Assembly (NCBI RefSeq): GCF_008704855.1
Contig: NZ_CP023691.1
Coordinates: 5,394,001 to 5,458,000 of the forward strand
Reading direction: 5' to 3'
Source of the DNA: Streptomyces platensis
GTDB taxonomy: Bacteria > Actinomycetota > Actinomycetes > Streptomycetales > Streptomycetaceae
DNA: 64,000 nt
Below the pieces are notes generated by a model. It was not told the DNA's origin. It saw only the letters and a program-made list of their open reading frames with translations, and made no database searches. Shown piece after piece: positions 1-7,952 of the stretch. Each line of letters opens with the position of its first letter. Within the stretch, counting starts at the first letter, position 1. The translations under genes were made by a program, and so were the position numbers.

Positions 1-370
1 GAAAGACGGGGGGCATGCCCTCCGGGATCGCGGGCAGGCGAACGATTACCCCCCACGGGTGTGGCACAACTCGGCGGCCGCCCGCACTCCCCCCTCCTTA
101 GAGCGGGTGGCCGCCGCCTCTCGCCCACGGGGGCCCGCGCGGAGCGCACACCGGACCCCGCAAGCCCTGTTCCGGACGGCCGTACGGACGCCCCGGGCCA
201 CCCGGTGAGGTGTTGCACACCGGCCCGCCGCCTGCCCCGGGCAGGGGTCCGATAGCCTGACGACCGGGTCTCTCGATACCAAGAGACCTCGATAGCCGGG
301 CAGGGACACCCACCGCCAACCATGGTGGTCCAGGGGCTTGCCCCCGGAAAACACCGCGCAGGAGATCGCC
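1..370. other. Window edge and mdh upstream region
   Basis: No gene is supported in the first 370 bases. The region is GC-rich upstream sequence of malate dehydrogenase. It holds the inverted repeat at 267-288 listed separately, and a direct repeat GATAGCC at 251 and 291. A frame is open from 338, but the ribosome-binding site favours a start at 371. Any gene to the left of the window is not visible here. Confidence 0.5.
267..288. promoter_or_regulatory. Inverted repeat upstream of mdh, possible operator
   Basis: GGTCTCT at 267-273 and its exact reverse complement AGAGACC at 282-288 flank an 8-base centre. The core TCTCGATACCAAGAGA is an imperfect palindrome, and CTCGATA recurs at 289-295. 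The site lies about 83 bases before the mdh start, a plausible operator position. From memory, the MarR-family regulator TamR of Streptomyces coelicolor acts at TCA-cycle genes including mdh; linking this site to TamR is inference only. Confidence 0.4.
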
Positions 371-1363
371 ATGACCCGCACCCCCGTCAATGTCACCGTC
401 ACCGGCGCAGCCGGCCAGATCGGTTACGCACTGCTCTTCCGCATCGCTTCCGGTCATCTGCTCGGCGCCGACGTGCCGGTCAAGCTGCGCCTTCTGGAGA
501 TCCCCCAGGGTCTGAAGGCCGCCGAGGGCACCGCGATGGAGCTCGACGACTGCGCCTTCCCGCTGCTCCAGGGCATCGACATCTCCGACGACCCGAACGT
601 GGCCTTCGACGGCGCGAATGTCGCGCTGCTGGTCGGCGCCCGCCCCCGTACCAAGGGCATGGAGCGCGGCGACCTCCTGGAGGCCAACGGCGGCATCTTC
701 AAGCCGCAGGGCAAGGCCATCAACGACCACGCCGCGGACGACATCAAGGTCCTGGTCGTCGGCAACCCCGCCAACACCAACGCGCTGATCGCCCAGGCCG
801 CCGCGCCGGACGTACCGCGTGAGCGCTTCACCGCGATGACCCGTCTGGACCACAACCGCGCGCTCTCGCAGCTCTCGAAGAAGACCGGCACCCCGGTGTC
901 CGAGATCCAGAAGCTGACGATCTGGGGCAACCACTCCGCCACCCAGTACCCCGACATCTTCCACGCCACGGTCGCCGGCAAGAACGCCGCCGAGGTCGTC
1001 AATGACCAGAAGTGGCTGGCCGAGGACTTCATCCCGACCGTCGCCAAGCGCGGTGCGGCGATCATCGAGGCCCGTGGCGCGTCCTCCGCGGCCTCCGCCG
1101 CCAACGCCGCCATCGACCACGTCCACACCTGGGTCAACGGCACCGCCGCCGGCGACTGGACCTCGATGGGCATCCCCTCGGACGGCTCCTACGGCGTCCC
1201 GGAGGGCCTGATCTCCTCCTTCCCCGTCACCACCAAGGACGGCAAGTACGAGATCGTCCAGGGCCTGGAGATCAACGACTTCTCCCGCGAGCGCATCGAC
1301 GCGTCCGTCAAGGAGCTGACGGAGGAGCGCGAGGCCGTCCGCGGTCTCGGCCTCCTCGGCTGA
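371..1363 (+). CDS. mdh: Malate dehydrogenase
   Basis: Cytoplasmic NAD-dependent malate dehydrogenase interconverting malate and oxaloacetate in the TCA cycle. The 330-residue length is normal for the actinobacterial enzyme. Visible are the Rossmann loop GAAGQIG (residues 12-18), the substrate-loop arginines in RPRTKGMERG (91-100), NPANTN (132-137), LDHNR (159-163, with the catalytic aspartate) and GNHSATQYPD (186-195, with the catalytic histidine). The start at 371 is chosen because AGGAGA lies just upstream; an in-frame start at 338 has no comparable site. The gene appears monocistronic and is followed by a strong hairpin at 1407-1442. An inverted repeat upstream may be its operator. Confidence 0.97.
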   Translation: MTRTPVNVTVTGAAGQIGYALLFRIASGHLLGADVPVKLRLLEIPQGLKAAEGTAMELDDCAFPLLQGIDISDDPNVAFDGANVALLVGARPRTKGMERGDLLEANGGIFKPQGKAINDHAADDIKVLVVGNPANTNALIAQAAAPDVPRERFTAMTRLDHNRALSQLSKKTGTPVSEIQKLTIWGNHSATQYPDIFHATVAGKNAAEVVNDQKWLAEDFIPTVAKRGAAIIEARGASSAASAANAAIDHVHTWVNGTAAGDWTSMGIPSDGSYGVPEGLISSFPVTTKDGKYEIVQGLEINDFSRERIDASVKELTEEREAVRGLGLLG

Positions 1364-1406
1364 CCCACCGCCGCGGCCGCCCCACCCGGGCGGCACCGCA
1401 GCCCCA

Positions 1407-1442
1407 CGAGCCCGCACGGTCCGCAACGGCCGTGCGGGCTCG
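1407..1442. terminator. Hairpin terminator between mdh and the convergent small gene
   Basis: Perfect 13-bp stem: CGAGCCCGCACGG (1407-1419) pairs with CCGTGCGGGCTCG (1430-1442) around a 10-base loop. It lies between the convergent ends of mdh and the minus-strand gene at 1458, so it could serve both. There is no T-run, as is common in Streptomyces. Confidence 0.8.
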
Positions 1443-1457
1443 GTCATGTGGGTCCGG

Positions 1458-1820
1458 TCATGCCGGCTCGGCTCCCGGCTCCTTTTCGTCGGCCTCTTCG
1501 TCACCGTCCGCCGCCACGGGCAGCCGCGCGCCCCGGCTGTCGGCGACCCGCAGCACATCGCCGAAGGACTGCGTGGTCGCCCGCAGCGCCCGCCGCAGCG
1601 CGTGTTCCCCCGCCTTGCCGTCGTCCAGTACGGCCACCGCGCCCTTGAGCACCTCGGCACCGTCACACAACTGCTCCGCCTCGACCTCATCGGCCAGCCG
1701 CGACAGCACACCCCCGGCCCCGTCCGCCGACAAGAAGCACGGCTTCCCGCCCTCGCTCTCCCACGGCAGCAGGCGCAGCCCCGGCGCGGGTGCGAGGGCG
1801 GCATCCCGGTCGTAACTCAT
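1458..1820 (-). CDS. Small conserved protein next to XRE/DUF397 genes
   Basis: Protein of 120 residues of unknown function. Its N-terminal half carries LRLLPWESEGGKPCFLSADG, followed by SRLADEVEAEQL. The same pattern (LLPW, GKPCFL, DG, SR.AD, E.EQL) occurs in the 104-residue protein at 37875-38189, so the two are paralogues in this window. The middle is helical; the C-terminus is acidic (DGDEEADEKEP). GGGAG lies upstream; the ATG at 1820 has better spacing than the in-frame ATG at 1826. It is divergent from the XRE regulator at 1971, the usual neighbourhood of such small Streptomyces proteins. No catalytic motif is visible, and a regulatory accessory role is only a guess from context. Confidence 0.75.
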   Translation of the reverse strand: MSYDRDAALAPAPGLRLLPWESEGGKPCFLSADGAGGVLSRLADEVEAEQLCDGAEVLKGAVAVLDDGKAGEHALRRALRATTQSFGDVLRVADSRGARLPVAADGDEEADEKEPGAEPA

Positions 1821-1970
1821 GCTCATTGACTCCCAGAAGTTGGTTGCGCGAGAAGGCGGCACAGCCGGCCGAACGACCCGTTACGTTGGGTGTGTTCAGC
1901 GTTGCGCCCCGTAGCGCGGGTCGCAACGTCAGACGCGTGACATTCGCCATCTGGCACCAAGGGGGATGCG

Positions 1971-2984
1971 GTGAGCCGACGACGACGCAACGCCACGAGT
2001 GGACCGGCCGCCACCAATGCCGCCGTGTTCGGGGAGGTGCTGCGGCACTTCCGGGAGGCGGCGGGCTTCACGCAGGAGAGATTGGCGAACCAAATCCCGT
2101 GCGACCGCTCGCACGTGGCCCGCGTGGAGGCGGGCACGCGCGTACCGCAGGACACGTTCGCCAAGCAGTGCGATGAACTGCTGGGGACGGGGGGAGTGCT
2201 GCTGCGGTTATGGGGGCGGATCGACTGGTACCCGGAGGTGCAGCATCCCGACTGGTTCGAGCGGCGGGCGGAGATGGACGCGAAGGCGGTGGCGCTGCGG
2301 GAGTATCAAGAGCAGGTGATCCCGGGACTGTTGCAGACGCCGGATTACGCGCACGCGCTGTTCAGTCGCCGCCTCACGAGCGCTGAAGCGGTGGAGGAGC
2401 GAGTCCGGGCGCGACTGAGTCGACAGCAGCGCTTCCTGGCGGCCAACGGCCCGTTGTACCTGGCTGTTCTGGACGAGAGCTGTCTGCGCAACGTCGTGGG
2501 CAGCCCGGAAGTCATGCGCGCCCAGTGCGCGCATCTGTTGAGCGTCGGGCGGTACGCCAACGTCCGCGTCCAGGTTGCCTCGGCCGACCGTGCCGAGATT
2601 CGGCGTCCCAAAGCCTCCATGGCCCTGATCACGCTGCCCGACGGGGAACGTTGGCTCTACTCGGAGTCGCTGGACCGTGGCCATTTCAACGGGGATCCGG
2701 CCGTCTACGCCCGCCACATCCAGACCTATGATGTGCTCCGGGCGGATGCTCTGTCAGCCCCCGAATCCGCCGCGCTGATCGGCGACTTCATGGAAGGGTA
2801 CGGGGACCATGGACAAGCACCAGCTGAGCACAGCGATATGGACCAAGAGCAGCTACAGCCACGACGACGGCGGCAACTGCATCGAAGTGGCGCTCACCTG
2901 GATGAAGAGCAGCTACAGCGACAACAACGGCGGCAACTGCATCGAAGTAGCCCCCGGTATCCCCGACGCCGTCCCCGTTCGTGA
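1971..2984 (+). CDS. XRE-family regulator with DUF5753 domain
   Basis: Predicted DNA-binding regulator of 337 residues starting with GTG. Residues about 18-75 form the helix-turn-helix (LRHFREAAGFTQERLANQI, then RSHVARVEAG). The rest matches the DUF5753 ligand or partner domain, with the typical EYQEQVIPGLLQTPDYAHAL segment and a late WLYSESLDRG. Proteins of this type usually end near residue 280. This one continues about 56 residues past the DUF397 start at 2809, reading that gene in another frame and giving an Arg/Gln-rich tail with a repeated RQLHRS. DUF397 proteins are the usual partner of this family. Confidence 0.9.
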   Translation: MSRRRRNATSGPAATNAAVFGEVLRHFREAAGFTQERLANQIPCDRSHVARVEAGTRVPQDTFAKQCDELLGTGGVLLRLWGRIDWYPEVQHPDWFERRAEMDAKAVALREYQEQVIPGLLQTPDYAHALFSRRLTSAEAVEERVRARLSRQQRFLAANGPLYLAVLDESCLRNVVGSPEVMRAQCAHLLSVGRYANVRVQVASADRAEIRRPKASMALITLPDGERWLYSESLDRGHFNGDPAVYARHIQTYDVLRADALSAPESAALIGDFMEGYGDHGQAPAEHSDMDQEQLQPRRRRQLHRSGAHLDEEQLQRQQRRQLHRSSPRYPRRRPRS

Positions 2985-3084
2985 CAGCAAGGACCCCGAC
3001 GGCCCCGTACTGGTCTTCCCGACGGGCGGCTGGTCGTCCTTCGTTACGGCCGTCAAGAACGGGGAGTTCCCCGCGGCCGTCTGA
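2809..3084 (+). CDS. DUF397 protein with a duplicated core motif
   Basis: DUF397 family protein of 91 residues. DUF397 proteins are small Streptomyces partners of XRE/DUF5753 regulators. The hallmark W.KSSYS...GGNCIEVA occurs twice in tandem (residues 11-28 and 31-48), followed by VRDSKDPDGPVLVF and a C-terminal W-FV segment. Normal members carry the motif once, so an in-frame duplication of about 60 bp is inferred. The gene starts inside the XRE gene and overlaps it by 176 bases in a different frame, which suggests translational coupling or a recent loss of the regulator's original stop. Confidence 0.9.
   Translation: MDKHQLSTAIWTKSSYSHDDGGNCIEVALTWMKSSYSDNNGGNCIEVAPGIPDAVPVRDSKDPDGPVLVFPTGGWSSFVTAVKNGEFPAAV
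2839..2952 (+). repeat. Tandem 60-bp duplication inside the DUF397 gene
   Basis: Bases 2839-2892 and 2899-2952 are near-identical 54-base copies encoding W.KSSYS...GGNCIEVA, joined by a 6-base linker. The copies differ at a handful of positions (for example CACGACGAC against GACAACAAC). The unit is a multiple of three, so the frame is kept in both overlapping genes. Confidence 0.85.
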
Positions 3085-3230
3085 CCTGGCAGCGACCTTC
3101 TGTTATCGCGCTGACACGGAGCGCTCCACTCCCTTATGCTGCGGTTTCCGTACCGCCGCGGCCGGTATCGGCAGCCCGACTGCCCAACGGGCCCGCAGCG
3201 ACGGCTCGTTGGTCTTTTCGGGGGAGGTCG

Positions 3231-5099
3231 ATGACTCGGATGAATGTGCCTGCGCAGCCCGGCGAGCCCGGTGGCTCGCCGGGGTTACGGAAGCCGGACG
3301 GTGGCGCTGCCCCGCCGACCCAGCCCCTCCCGCCCCCGGCCCCGCTCCTCCCGACCCCGCCCGGCGCCAGCGAGGCCACCCGGCTGCTGTGTGCGGGCAC
3401 GTACATGGACGACAGCTTCCGTGACGCGGTCATCGACGAGCTGTACGTCCACGAGGAGCGGTTCGCCGCACCGTCCCTGGGCTTCGACGCCGCCCGTGTG
3501 CTGGCCCACGCGCTGCGTGCCCGGCGGCTCCAGCTCGGCTGGGCGGCGGGGATCCTGCTGCTGTGGATCGTGGCCCTCCCGCTGTCCTCGGGACTCGCGG
3601 GGCTCTATGTGTTCCCCGTCGTCCTCATGGCGGTGGCCCGCGTCGTCCGCCGGTCACCGGTCCTGCCGGGCCCGGCCCGCTTCCTCGCCTTCGTCCTGCG
3701 CTGGTACGGGCGGCTGACGCTCGCCTTCTTCTATGTGTCGATGCTGGTGGCGGCGTTCATCGGCGGGCTCGCGATCATGGGCCCGAACTGGCTGTTCACC
3801 ACGCTGCTCCCGGAGGCGCTGGACTCCCTGACGCGGGACTCCTCGGACGAGTACGGCTCCTACGGCTCCGGCGCGTGGGACAGCTCCGACGGCAGTGACT
3901 TCGGCACCACCCACGCGTCCGGCCTGCTGGTCGGGGTGTGGATCGCGCTGCTGCTGCCACTGGCCCTGGCCCTGCTGGTCGGTCTGCAACGCGGGCAGTT
4001 CGCCCGGGTGATGGCGCAGGAACTGTCCAGGGAACGCTTCCCCGACGTCATGTCCGACCCCGCCGAGCGCTTCGCGGGCTACCGCTTCCTGCGGCTGCGG
4101 GACCGGGTGCGGACCGAGCAGCACGGGCCGCTGGTGATGTACCGGGCCGCCAACCCGTTCTGCGGTGCCGGACAGCCGTACAAGACCTGGTCGCTGTCGG
4201 TGGAGCTGAACCCCCGCGCCGACCGCACCGCCGAACCGCTGGACAACAGCGCCATCCTGGCCCGGATCGTGCCGCTGGTGGCGGCGCTGCGGGTGCCGTC
4301 GCCGCACGGTTCGCCGGCGGCCGCGGCCGCGGTCCGCGACCGGCTGCGCGCGCTGGAGATCGACGAGTGCGTCTTCCTGCCGGCCGAGGGGCTGCCGACC
4401 CGGGAGGCCGCGCCGTACGCCCCGGAGGCGTTCGAGGAGCACCGGGCGGCCGCGGTGGAGGAGGGCGGCGAAACCCGGCGGCACTTCCTGCGCATCCGGG
4501 TCGGCGGCTGGAACGAGGGCATCGTCACCACGGTCTTCGTCCGGGTGCACACCCAGGGCGGGATGCTGATGCTGGAGGTCGCGCCGCATGTGCTGTGGCC
4601 GCTGCGGCAGCCCTTCCAGGACGCCGACCGGCTCGCCCACCGCTACCGCCACCATCACCACTTCGGCAAGGCGGTCTGGGCGCTGGCCCGCACGCCCCGC
4701 TCCGCCGGACACGCCCTCGGCACGCTGGCCCGCGGCCTGTTGTCGGCCTGGCGGCTGGCCACCGCGGGACATGGCGCGGCGCTGCCCGAGGGCCCCGGTG
4801 CCGCCGTACGTGAACTGGGCTCGTACGGGGAGTCCTCGCTCTTCCAGGACATGGATGTCGCCCGCTATCTGAAGACCGTTCAGCAGCGGGTGGCGGCCGG
4901 GGTGGTCACGGCACTGCGCGAGGCGGGCTATCAGACCGACGAGTTCGAGCAGCGGATCGTGCATGTCGCCGAGGGCGGCGTCTATGTCGAATCCGCACAG
5001 GGCGCCGTCGGCATCGGCGACCACAACACGATCAACCACCACTCCGCACCCCCGCGCGGGACCGAGACGAAGGGAAGTGCCCGGCGTGGCAACGGCTGA
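3231..5099 (+). CDS. Multi-pass membrane protein ending in a GDHNT motif
   Basis: Unrecognised protein of 622 residues. It has a Pro-rich N-terminus (about 1-45) and about four membrane segments (near 100-140, 163-195 and 228-252). The last two are separated by an acidic Ser/Gly loop (DSSDEYGSYGSG). A long soluble domain follows (about 255-600), then a C-terminus with VGIGDHNTINHH. The same IGDHNT signature is near the N-terminus of the next protein. A strong GGGGGAGG precedes the start. The gene overlaps the next by 14 bases, so the three genes to 6443 are one operon. Similar short GDHN-type segments occur, from memory, in predicted actinobacterial signalling or conflict proteins; no function is assigned. 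Confidence 0.8.
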   Translation: MTRMNVPAQPGEPGGSPGLRKPDGGAAPPTQPLPPPAPLLPTPPGASEATRLLCAGTYMDDSFRDAVIDELYVHEERFAAPSLGFDAARVLAHALRARRLQLGWAAGILLLWIVALPLSSGLAGLYVFPVVLMAVARVVRRSPVLPGPARFLAFVLRWYGRLTLAFFYVSMLVAAFIGGLAIMGPNWLFTTLLPEALDSLTRDSSDEYGSYGSGAWDSSDGSDFGTTHASGLLVGVWIALLLPLALALLVGLQRGQFARVMAQELSRERFPDVMSDPAERFAGYRFLRLRDRVRTEQHGPLVMYRAANPFCGAGQPYKTWSLSVELNPRADRTAEPLDNSAILARIVPLVAALRVPSPHGSPAAAAAVRDRLRALEIDECVFLPAEGLPTREAAPYAPEAFEEHRAAAVEEGGETRRHFLRIRVGGWNEGIVTTVFVRVHTQGGMLMLEVAPHVLWPLRQPFQDADRLAHRYRHHHHFGKAVWALARTPRSAGHALGTLARGLLSAWRLATAGHGAALPEGPGAAVRELGSYGESSLFQDMDVARYLKTVQQRVAAGVVTALREAGYQTDEFEQRIVHVAEGGVYVESAQGAVGIGDHNTINHHSAPPRGTETKGSARRGNG

Positions 5100-5460
5100 C
5101 GAGCGCGGAAACGGCATCCACATCGGCAGTGTCCGGGGTGCCTTCGCCATCGGCGACCACAACACGGTGACCCACCACGAGGGCCCGGCCGCACCGGCGG
5201 CGGACCCGGCACAGGAGGAACTGCTGCGCGCCGTCCGCGCCTTGCGCGACGATCTGTCCCGGGCCGTGGAGAGCCCGCAGATCACGGCCCTGAGCGGGGA
5301 ACTCGCCGAAACCGAGACGGAGATCGCGGACCACGGCGCGGCGGGCCCCGGCCGTCTTTCCCGGCTCCGTACGGCGCTCGCGGACGCCGGCGCGGTGGTG
5401 GGCCTGCTGGCCTCCGGCGCCGCGGTGAGCCAGGCGGTCGCGGCACTGGCGGGAGGCTGA
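5086..5460 (+). CDS. Small protein with a GDHNT motif and C-terminal hydrophobic segment
   Basis: Unrecognised 124-residue protein. The N-terminus has FAIGDHNTVTHHEG, nearly the same as the C-terminal end of the upstream membrane protein. An amphipathic helical region follows (EELLRAVRALRDDLSRAV, then an ELAETETEIAD stretch), and the C-terminus is hydrophobic (AGAVVGLLASGAAVSQAVAAL). The GTG at 5086 is chosen because AAGGGA lies about 10 bases upstream; GTG at 5077 is an alternative. The start lies inside the upstream gene and the stop is 2 bases before the next ATG, so translation is likely coupled. The shared motif suggests the two products act together. Confidence 0.75.
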   Translation: MATADERGNGIHIGSVRGAFAIGDHNTVTHHEGPAAPAADPAQEELLRAVRALRDDLSRAVESPQITALSGELAETETEIADHGAAGPGRLSRLRTALADAGAVVGLLASGAAVSQAVAALAGG

Positions 5461-5462
5461 CC

Positions 5463-6443
5463 ATGAAGCGCGGTGGCCGGCCCCGCTGGAACAGCGAAAC
5501 CCAGCGCTGGGAGAACGACACCCCCGCACCCGCCCCGTACACGGGCCCGACGCCGCCCCGGCCGTCGTTCACGCCGTCGGTGGGCGGGCCCGGGGACGGC
5601 GGGGGCGACGTGCCCCCGCCCGCTGTGCCTCCGCCCGCTGCGTCTCCGGCCGACCCGCCCCCGGCGGCCGCCGCGCCGCGCAGCACGTACCCCTACCCGC
5701 ACCCCAGCGCGTACACCGAGGGCTTACCGGGCCCCGCCGCCGACCCATACCGCACCCCCGAGGCGGACGCCGGCTACGACCCCGGTGCCCGGCGCCGCAC
5801 GGGACTGGTCGCCGGTGTCGCGGTGGCCGTGATCGTGGCGGCCGTCGGCGGGGGCTATCTGCTCTGGGGCCACGACGACGATCCGGCCGCCGCCCGCCCG
5901 GCGGCCCGCACCCAGTCCTCCGCCCCGTCCCGTACGGCCACCGGTCCGTCCACCGGCGCCCCGGACAGCCCCACGCCCGCCCCCACCCTCTCCGAGCTGC
6001 CCGACGGCTTCCGCCTCGCCCACGACAAGAAGAACTTCACGCTCGCGGTGCCCGGCACCTGGACGCGCAGCGAGCGCAAGACCGGGGTGTTCTACACCGC
6101 ACCGGACGACCGCGGCCTGGTGCAGATCTTCGAGATCACGGACCCCGAAATCACCCCGCGCGAGGCGCTCCAGCAGGCATCCCAGGGCCTGTCCGCCAAC
6201 CCTGGCTACGAGGAGATCAGCCTCGAACCGCTGGGTTTCCCGGGGCCGGGCATAGATGCCAACCAACTGGTCTACGCCTATGACAGCAAGCGGCTCCACA
6301 CCCGCGTCAAGGTCGTCGACTGTGCCTTCACCGCCACCGACGGCCGCCAGTTCGCGGTCCTCGTCCTGGGCGCCGAGGACGACTGGCCGCAGCAGGAACA
6401 GACCCAGGAGATCGCGCTGCGGACCTTCGTCCCTCACACCTGA
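5463..6443 (+). CDS. Single-pass membrane protein with exported C-terminal domain
   Basis: Unrecognised protein of 326 residues, third gene of the 3231-6443 operon. The N-terminus (PRWNSETQRWE) is followed by a long Pro/Ala-rich region. One membrane segment lies near 118-142 (LVAGVAVAVIVAAVGGGYLLWG, shortened: LVAGVAVAVIVAAV). A Ser/Thr/Pro linker leads to a folded C-terminal domain (about 180-326) starting at LPDGFRLAHDKKNFTLAVPG. The topology is cytoplasmic N-terminus and exported C-terminus. GGGAGG sits 7 bases before the ATG, which follows the previous stop by 2 bases. A role in sensing at the cell surface is possible but unsupported. Confidence 0.75.
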   Translation: MKRGGRPRWNSETQRWENDTPAPAPYTGPTPPRPSFTPSVGGPGDGGGDVPPPAVPPPAASPADPPPAAAAPRSTYPYPHPSAYTEGLPGPAADPYRTPEADAGYDPGARRRTGLVAGVAVAVIVAAVGGGYLLWGHDDDPAAARPAARTQSSAPSRTATGPSTGAPDSPTPAPTLSELPDGFRLAHDKKNFTLAVPGTWTRSERKTGVFYTAPDDRGLVQIFEITDPEITPREALQQASQGLSANPGYEEISLEPLGFPGPGIDANQLVYAYDSKRLHTRVKVVDCAFTATDGRQFAVLVLGAEDDWPQQEQTQEIALRTFVPHT

Positions 6444-6463
6444 GCGCGGCGCGCGGGGTCCGG

Positions 6464-6673
6464 CTACCCGGGCAGCTCCGTGCGCTCCCACCACTCGTAG
6501 ACGGGGAGCGCGCCCTCGGAGGTGTTCTGCTGCCGGCTGGTGGCCCGGAAGTGTTCATAGCCGTTACGGAACGGGATCTTCAGCTCCATCCCGGGCGGAT
6601 CGATCGGCACGATCCGCTCCGGGAGTTCCTCGGGGCCGCCTTCGAGCACTGCTTTCGCCGCTGTGTCAGCCAT
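6464..6673 (-). CDS. DUF5988 family protein
   Basis: Small protein of 69 residues that fits the DUF5988 family of Streptomyces. It begins MADTAAKAVLEGGPEELPER, has the central NGYEHFRAT signature and ends with the usual W-E-RT segment (YEWWERTELPG). The function of the family is not known to me. The start at 6673 gives the typical family length; longer in-frame starts extend into the divergent promoter region. It is divergent from the AhpD-like gene at 6773 and convergent with the operon ending at 6443, leaving 20 bases between stops. Confidence 0.75.
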   Translation of the reverse strand: MADTAAKAVLEGGPEELPERIVPIDPPGMELKIPFRNGYEHFRATSRQQNTSEGALPVYEWWERTELPG

Positions 6674-6772
6674 GCCTGCATTGTCGTCACATCCGGACCT
6701 GCTCGCTCGTCGAAGGAGTGAAGGCGCCCACTCCCGGGCGCCGCAGCACACCGGAAACGAGGAGGCCCCGAC

Positions 6773-7351
6773 ATGGCACGGATTTCGCTCACCCCGCGGC
6801 GCACGCTCACCCTGCGACTGGCCGAGTGGTACTCACGGCGGGCCTACGGCGAGGTGCTCCAGCCCGCGCTGGCGATGGGCCACCACCCCAGGGTCCTGCG
6901 CTCCTACTTCTCCTTCGAGAGCAAGGTGGCGCGGTGGAAGGCGCTGGACCCGGCGCTGAAGACGCTGGCGGAGATGGCGTCGGCGGTGACGATCGGCTGC
7001 TCGTGGTGTGTGGACTTCGGCCACTGGCACGCCGACCGGCTGGGACTGCCGCTGGAGAAGGTCAGCAAGGTGCCCGACTGGCGGTCACACGAGGAGTCCT
7101 TCACCGAGCTGGAGCGGCTGGTGATGGAGTACGCGGAGGCGATGACCGCCACACCGCCCGCCGTGACCGACGAGCTGGCCGAGAGCCTGCACGGGCGGCT
7201 GGGCGACACGGCGTTCGTCGAGCTCACCACGATGGTGGCGGTGGAGAACCTGCGCTCCCGCACGAACAGCGCCCTGGGCCTGCACAGCCAGGGATTCTCC
7301 GACGCCTGCGCGATCCCGCCCCGGCCCCTCACGCCGGGCGGGGCGGCGTGA
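6773..7351 (+). CDS. Carboxymuconolactone decarboxylase (AhpD-like) family protein
   Basis: Protein of 192 residues with the AhpD/CMD fold. The redox-type motif CSWCVDFGHW has the C-x2-C and downstream histidine of peroxidase-type members. The family ranges from alkylhydroperoxidase partners to decarboxylases, so the substrate is open. GAGG precedes the ATG. It differs from the three CMD proteins at 21-24 kb, which share a different CAYC/CAFC-L-MH-TDARKAGE pattern. Confidence 0.85.
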   Translation: MARISLTPRRTLTLRLAEWYSRRAYGEVLQPALAMGHHPRVLRSYFSFESKVARWKALDPALKTLAEMASAVTIGCSWCVDFGHWHADRLGLPLEKVSKVPDWRSHEESFTELERLVMEYAEAMTATPPAVTDELAESLHGRLGDTAFVELTTMVAVENLRSRTNSALGLHSQGFSDACAIPPRPLTPGGAA

Positions 7352-7379
7352 GGGGGCGGGCGGGCGCCGGCACGTGGGG

Positions 7380-7952
7380 TCAGTCCCGGGGGAACTCGTC
7401 GGTGGAGAAGGTGATTCCGACGATGGTGTGGGTGAGGTCCACAGGCGTGCCGTAAGCGATGGTGACGTCGATCTTGTAATCGCCGTCCTGCGGGTCGGTG
7501 AAGACGCGGCACCGGCCCAGATAGGGGTCGGCGATCATGTAGACCGGGACCTCGGCGAGGGCGTAGGCCGTTTTCTTGGGGCCGTAGTCGTTCTTGCCGG
7601 TGCTCTCGGAAATGACCTCGGCGACGAACTCGATGTCCCGGTAACGCGGGTGGCCCTTGTCGTTCTTGGTGGCGCCTTCCGCCAGCGCCACCACGTCGGA
7701 GGCGAACCCGTTCAGATAGCCGGGGAAATCGATGCGCACGTCGGACAGCACGCGCTTCTTCGGATACCGCGTACGCAGATGTTCGACGATGTCCAGGATC
7801 GTCTCCCAGTGCGTGCCCCGCTGCGGCGCCATGTAGATGGTCCCCTCGACGATCTCAGCCTTGTAGCCCTCGGGGATGTGCATCTGCTCGAACATGTCGT
7901 CCAGCTCGCTGCTACTGGCCATCTCGGTCCTGTCGGTCAGTTCGATGGTCAC
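7380..7952 (-). CDS. Uma2 family (DUF820) PD-(D/E)XK nuclease-fold protein
   Basis: Protein of 190 residues matching the Uma2/DUF820 family, predicted endonuclease-like proteins common in actinobacteria and cyanobacteria. Visible are YKAEIVEGTIYMAP with the conserved E-V-G element, the LSDVRIDFPG strand, then SDVVAL, and the core FVAEVISEST followed by DYGPKKTAYA, which supplies the acidic and lysine positions expected of the fold. The C-terminal VPVYMIADP is also typical. The GTG at 7952 is chosen for the AGGAG 8 bases upstream; the in-frame ATG 30 bases downstream is an alternative. The physiological role of the family is unclear. No partner gene is visible. Confidence 0.85.
   Translation of the reverse strand: MTIELTDRTEMASSSELDDMFEQMHIPEGYKAEIVEGTIYMAPQRGTHWETILDIVEHLRTRYPKKRVLSDVRIDFPGYLNGFASDVVALAEGATKNDKGHPRYRDIEFVAEVISESTGKNDYGPKKTAYALAEVPVYMIADPYLGRCRVFTDPQDGDYKIDVTIAYGTPVDLTHTIVGITFSTDEFPRD

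Noticed and set aside
3654..5702. Long antisense ORF over the GDHNT operon
   Set aside because: Arg/Gly-rich shadow frame; the plus-strand genes have good starts, couplings and membrane segments.
7380..7952. Uma2 gene considered as part of a restriction or defence system
   Set aside because: No methylase, helicase or other partner lies next to it, and solitary Uma2 genes are common in Streptomyces.
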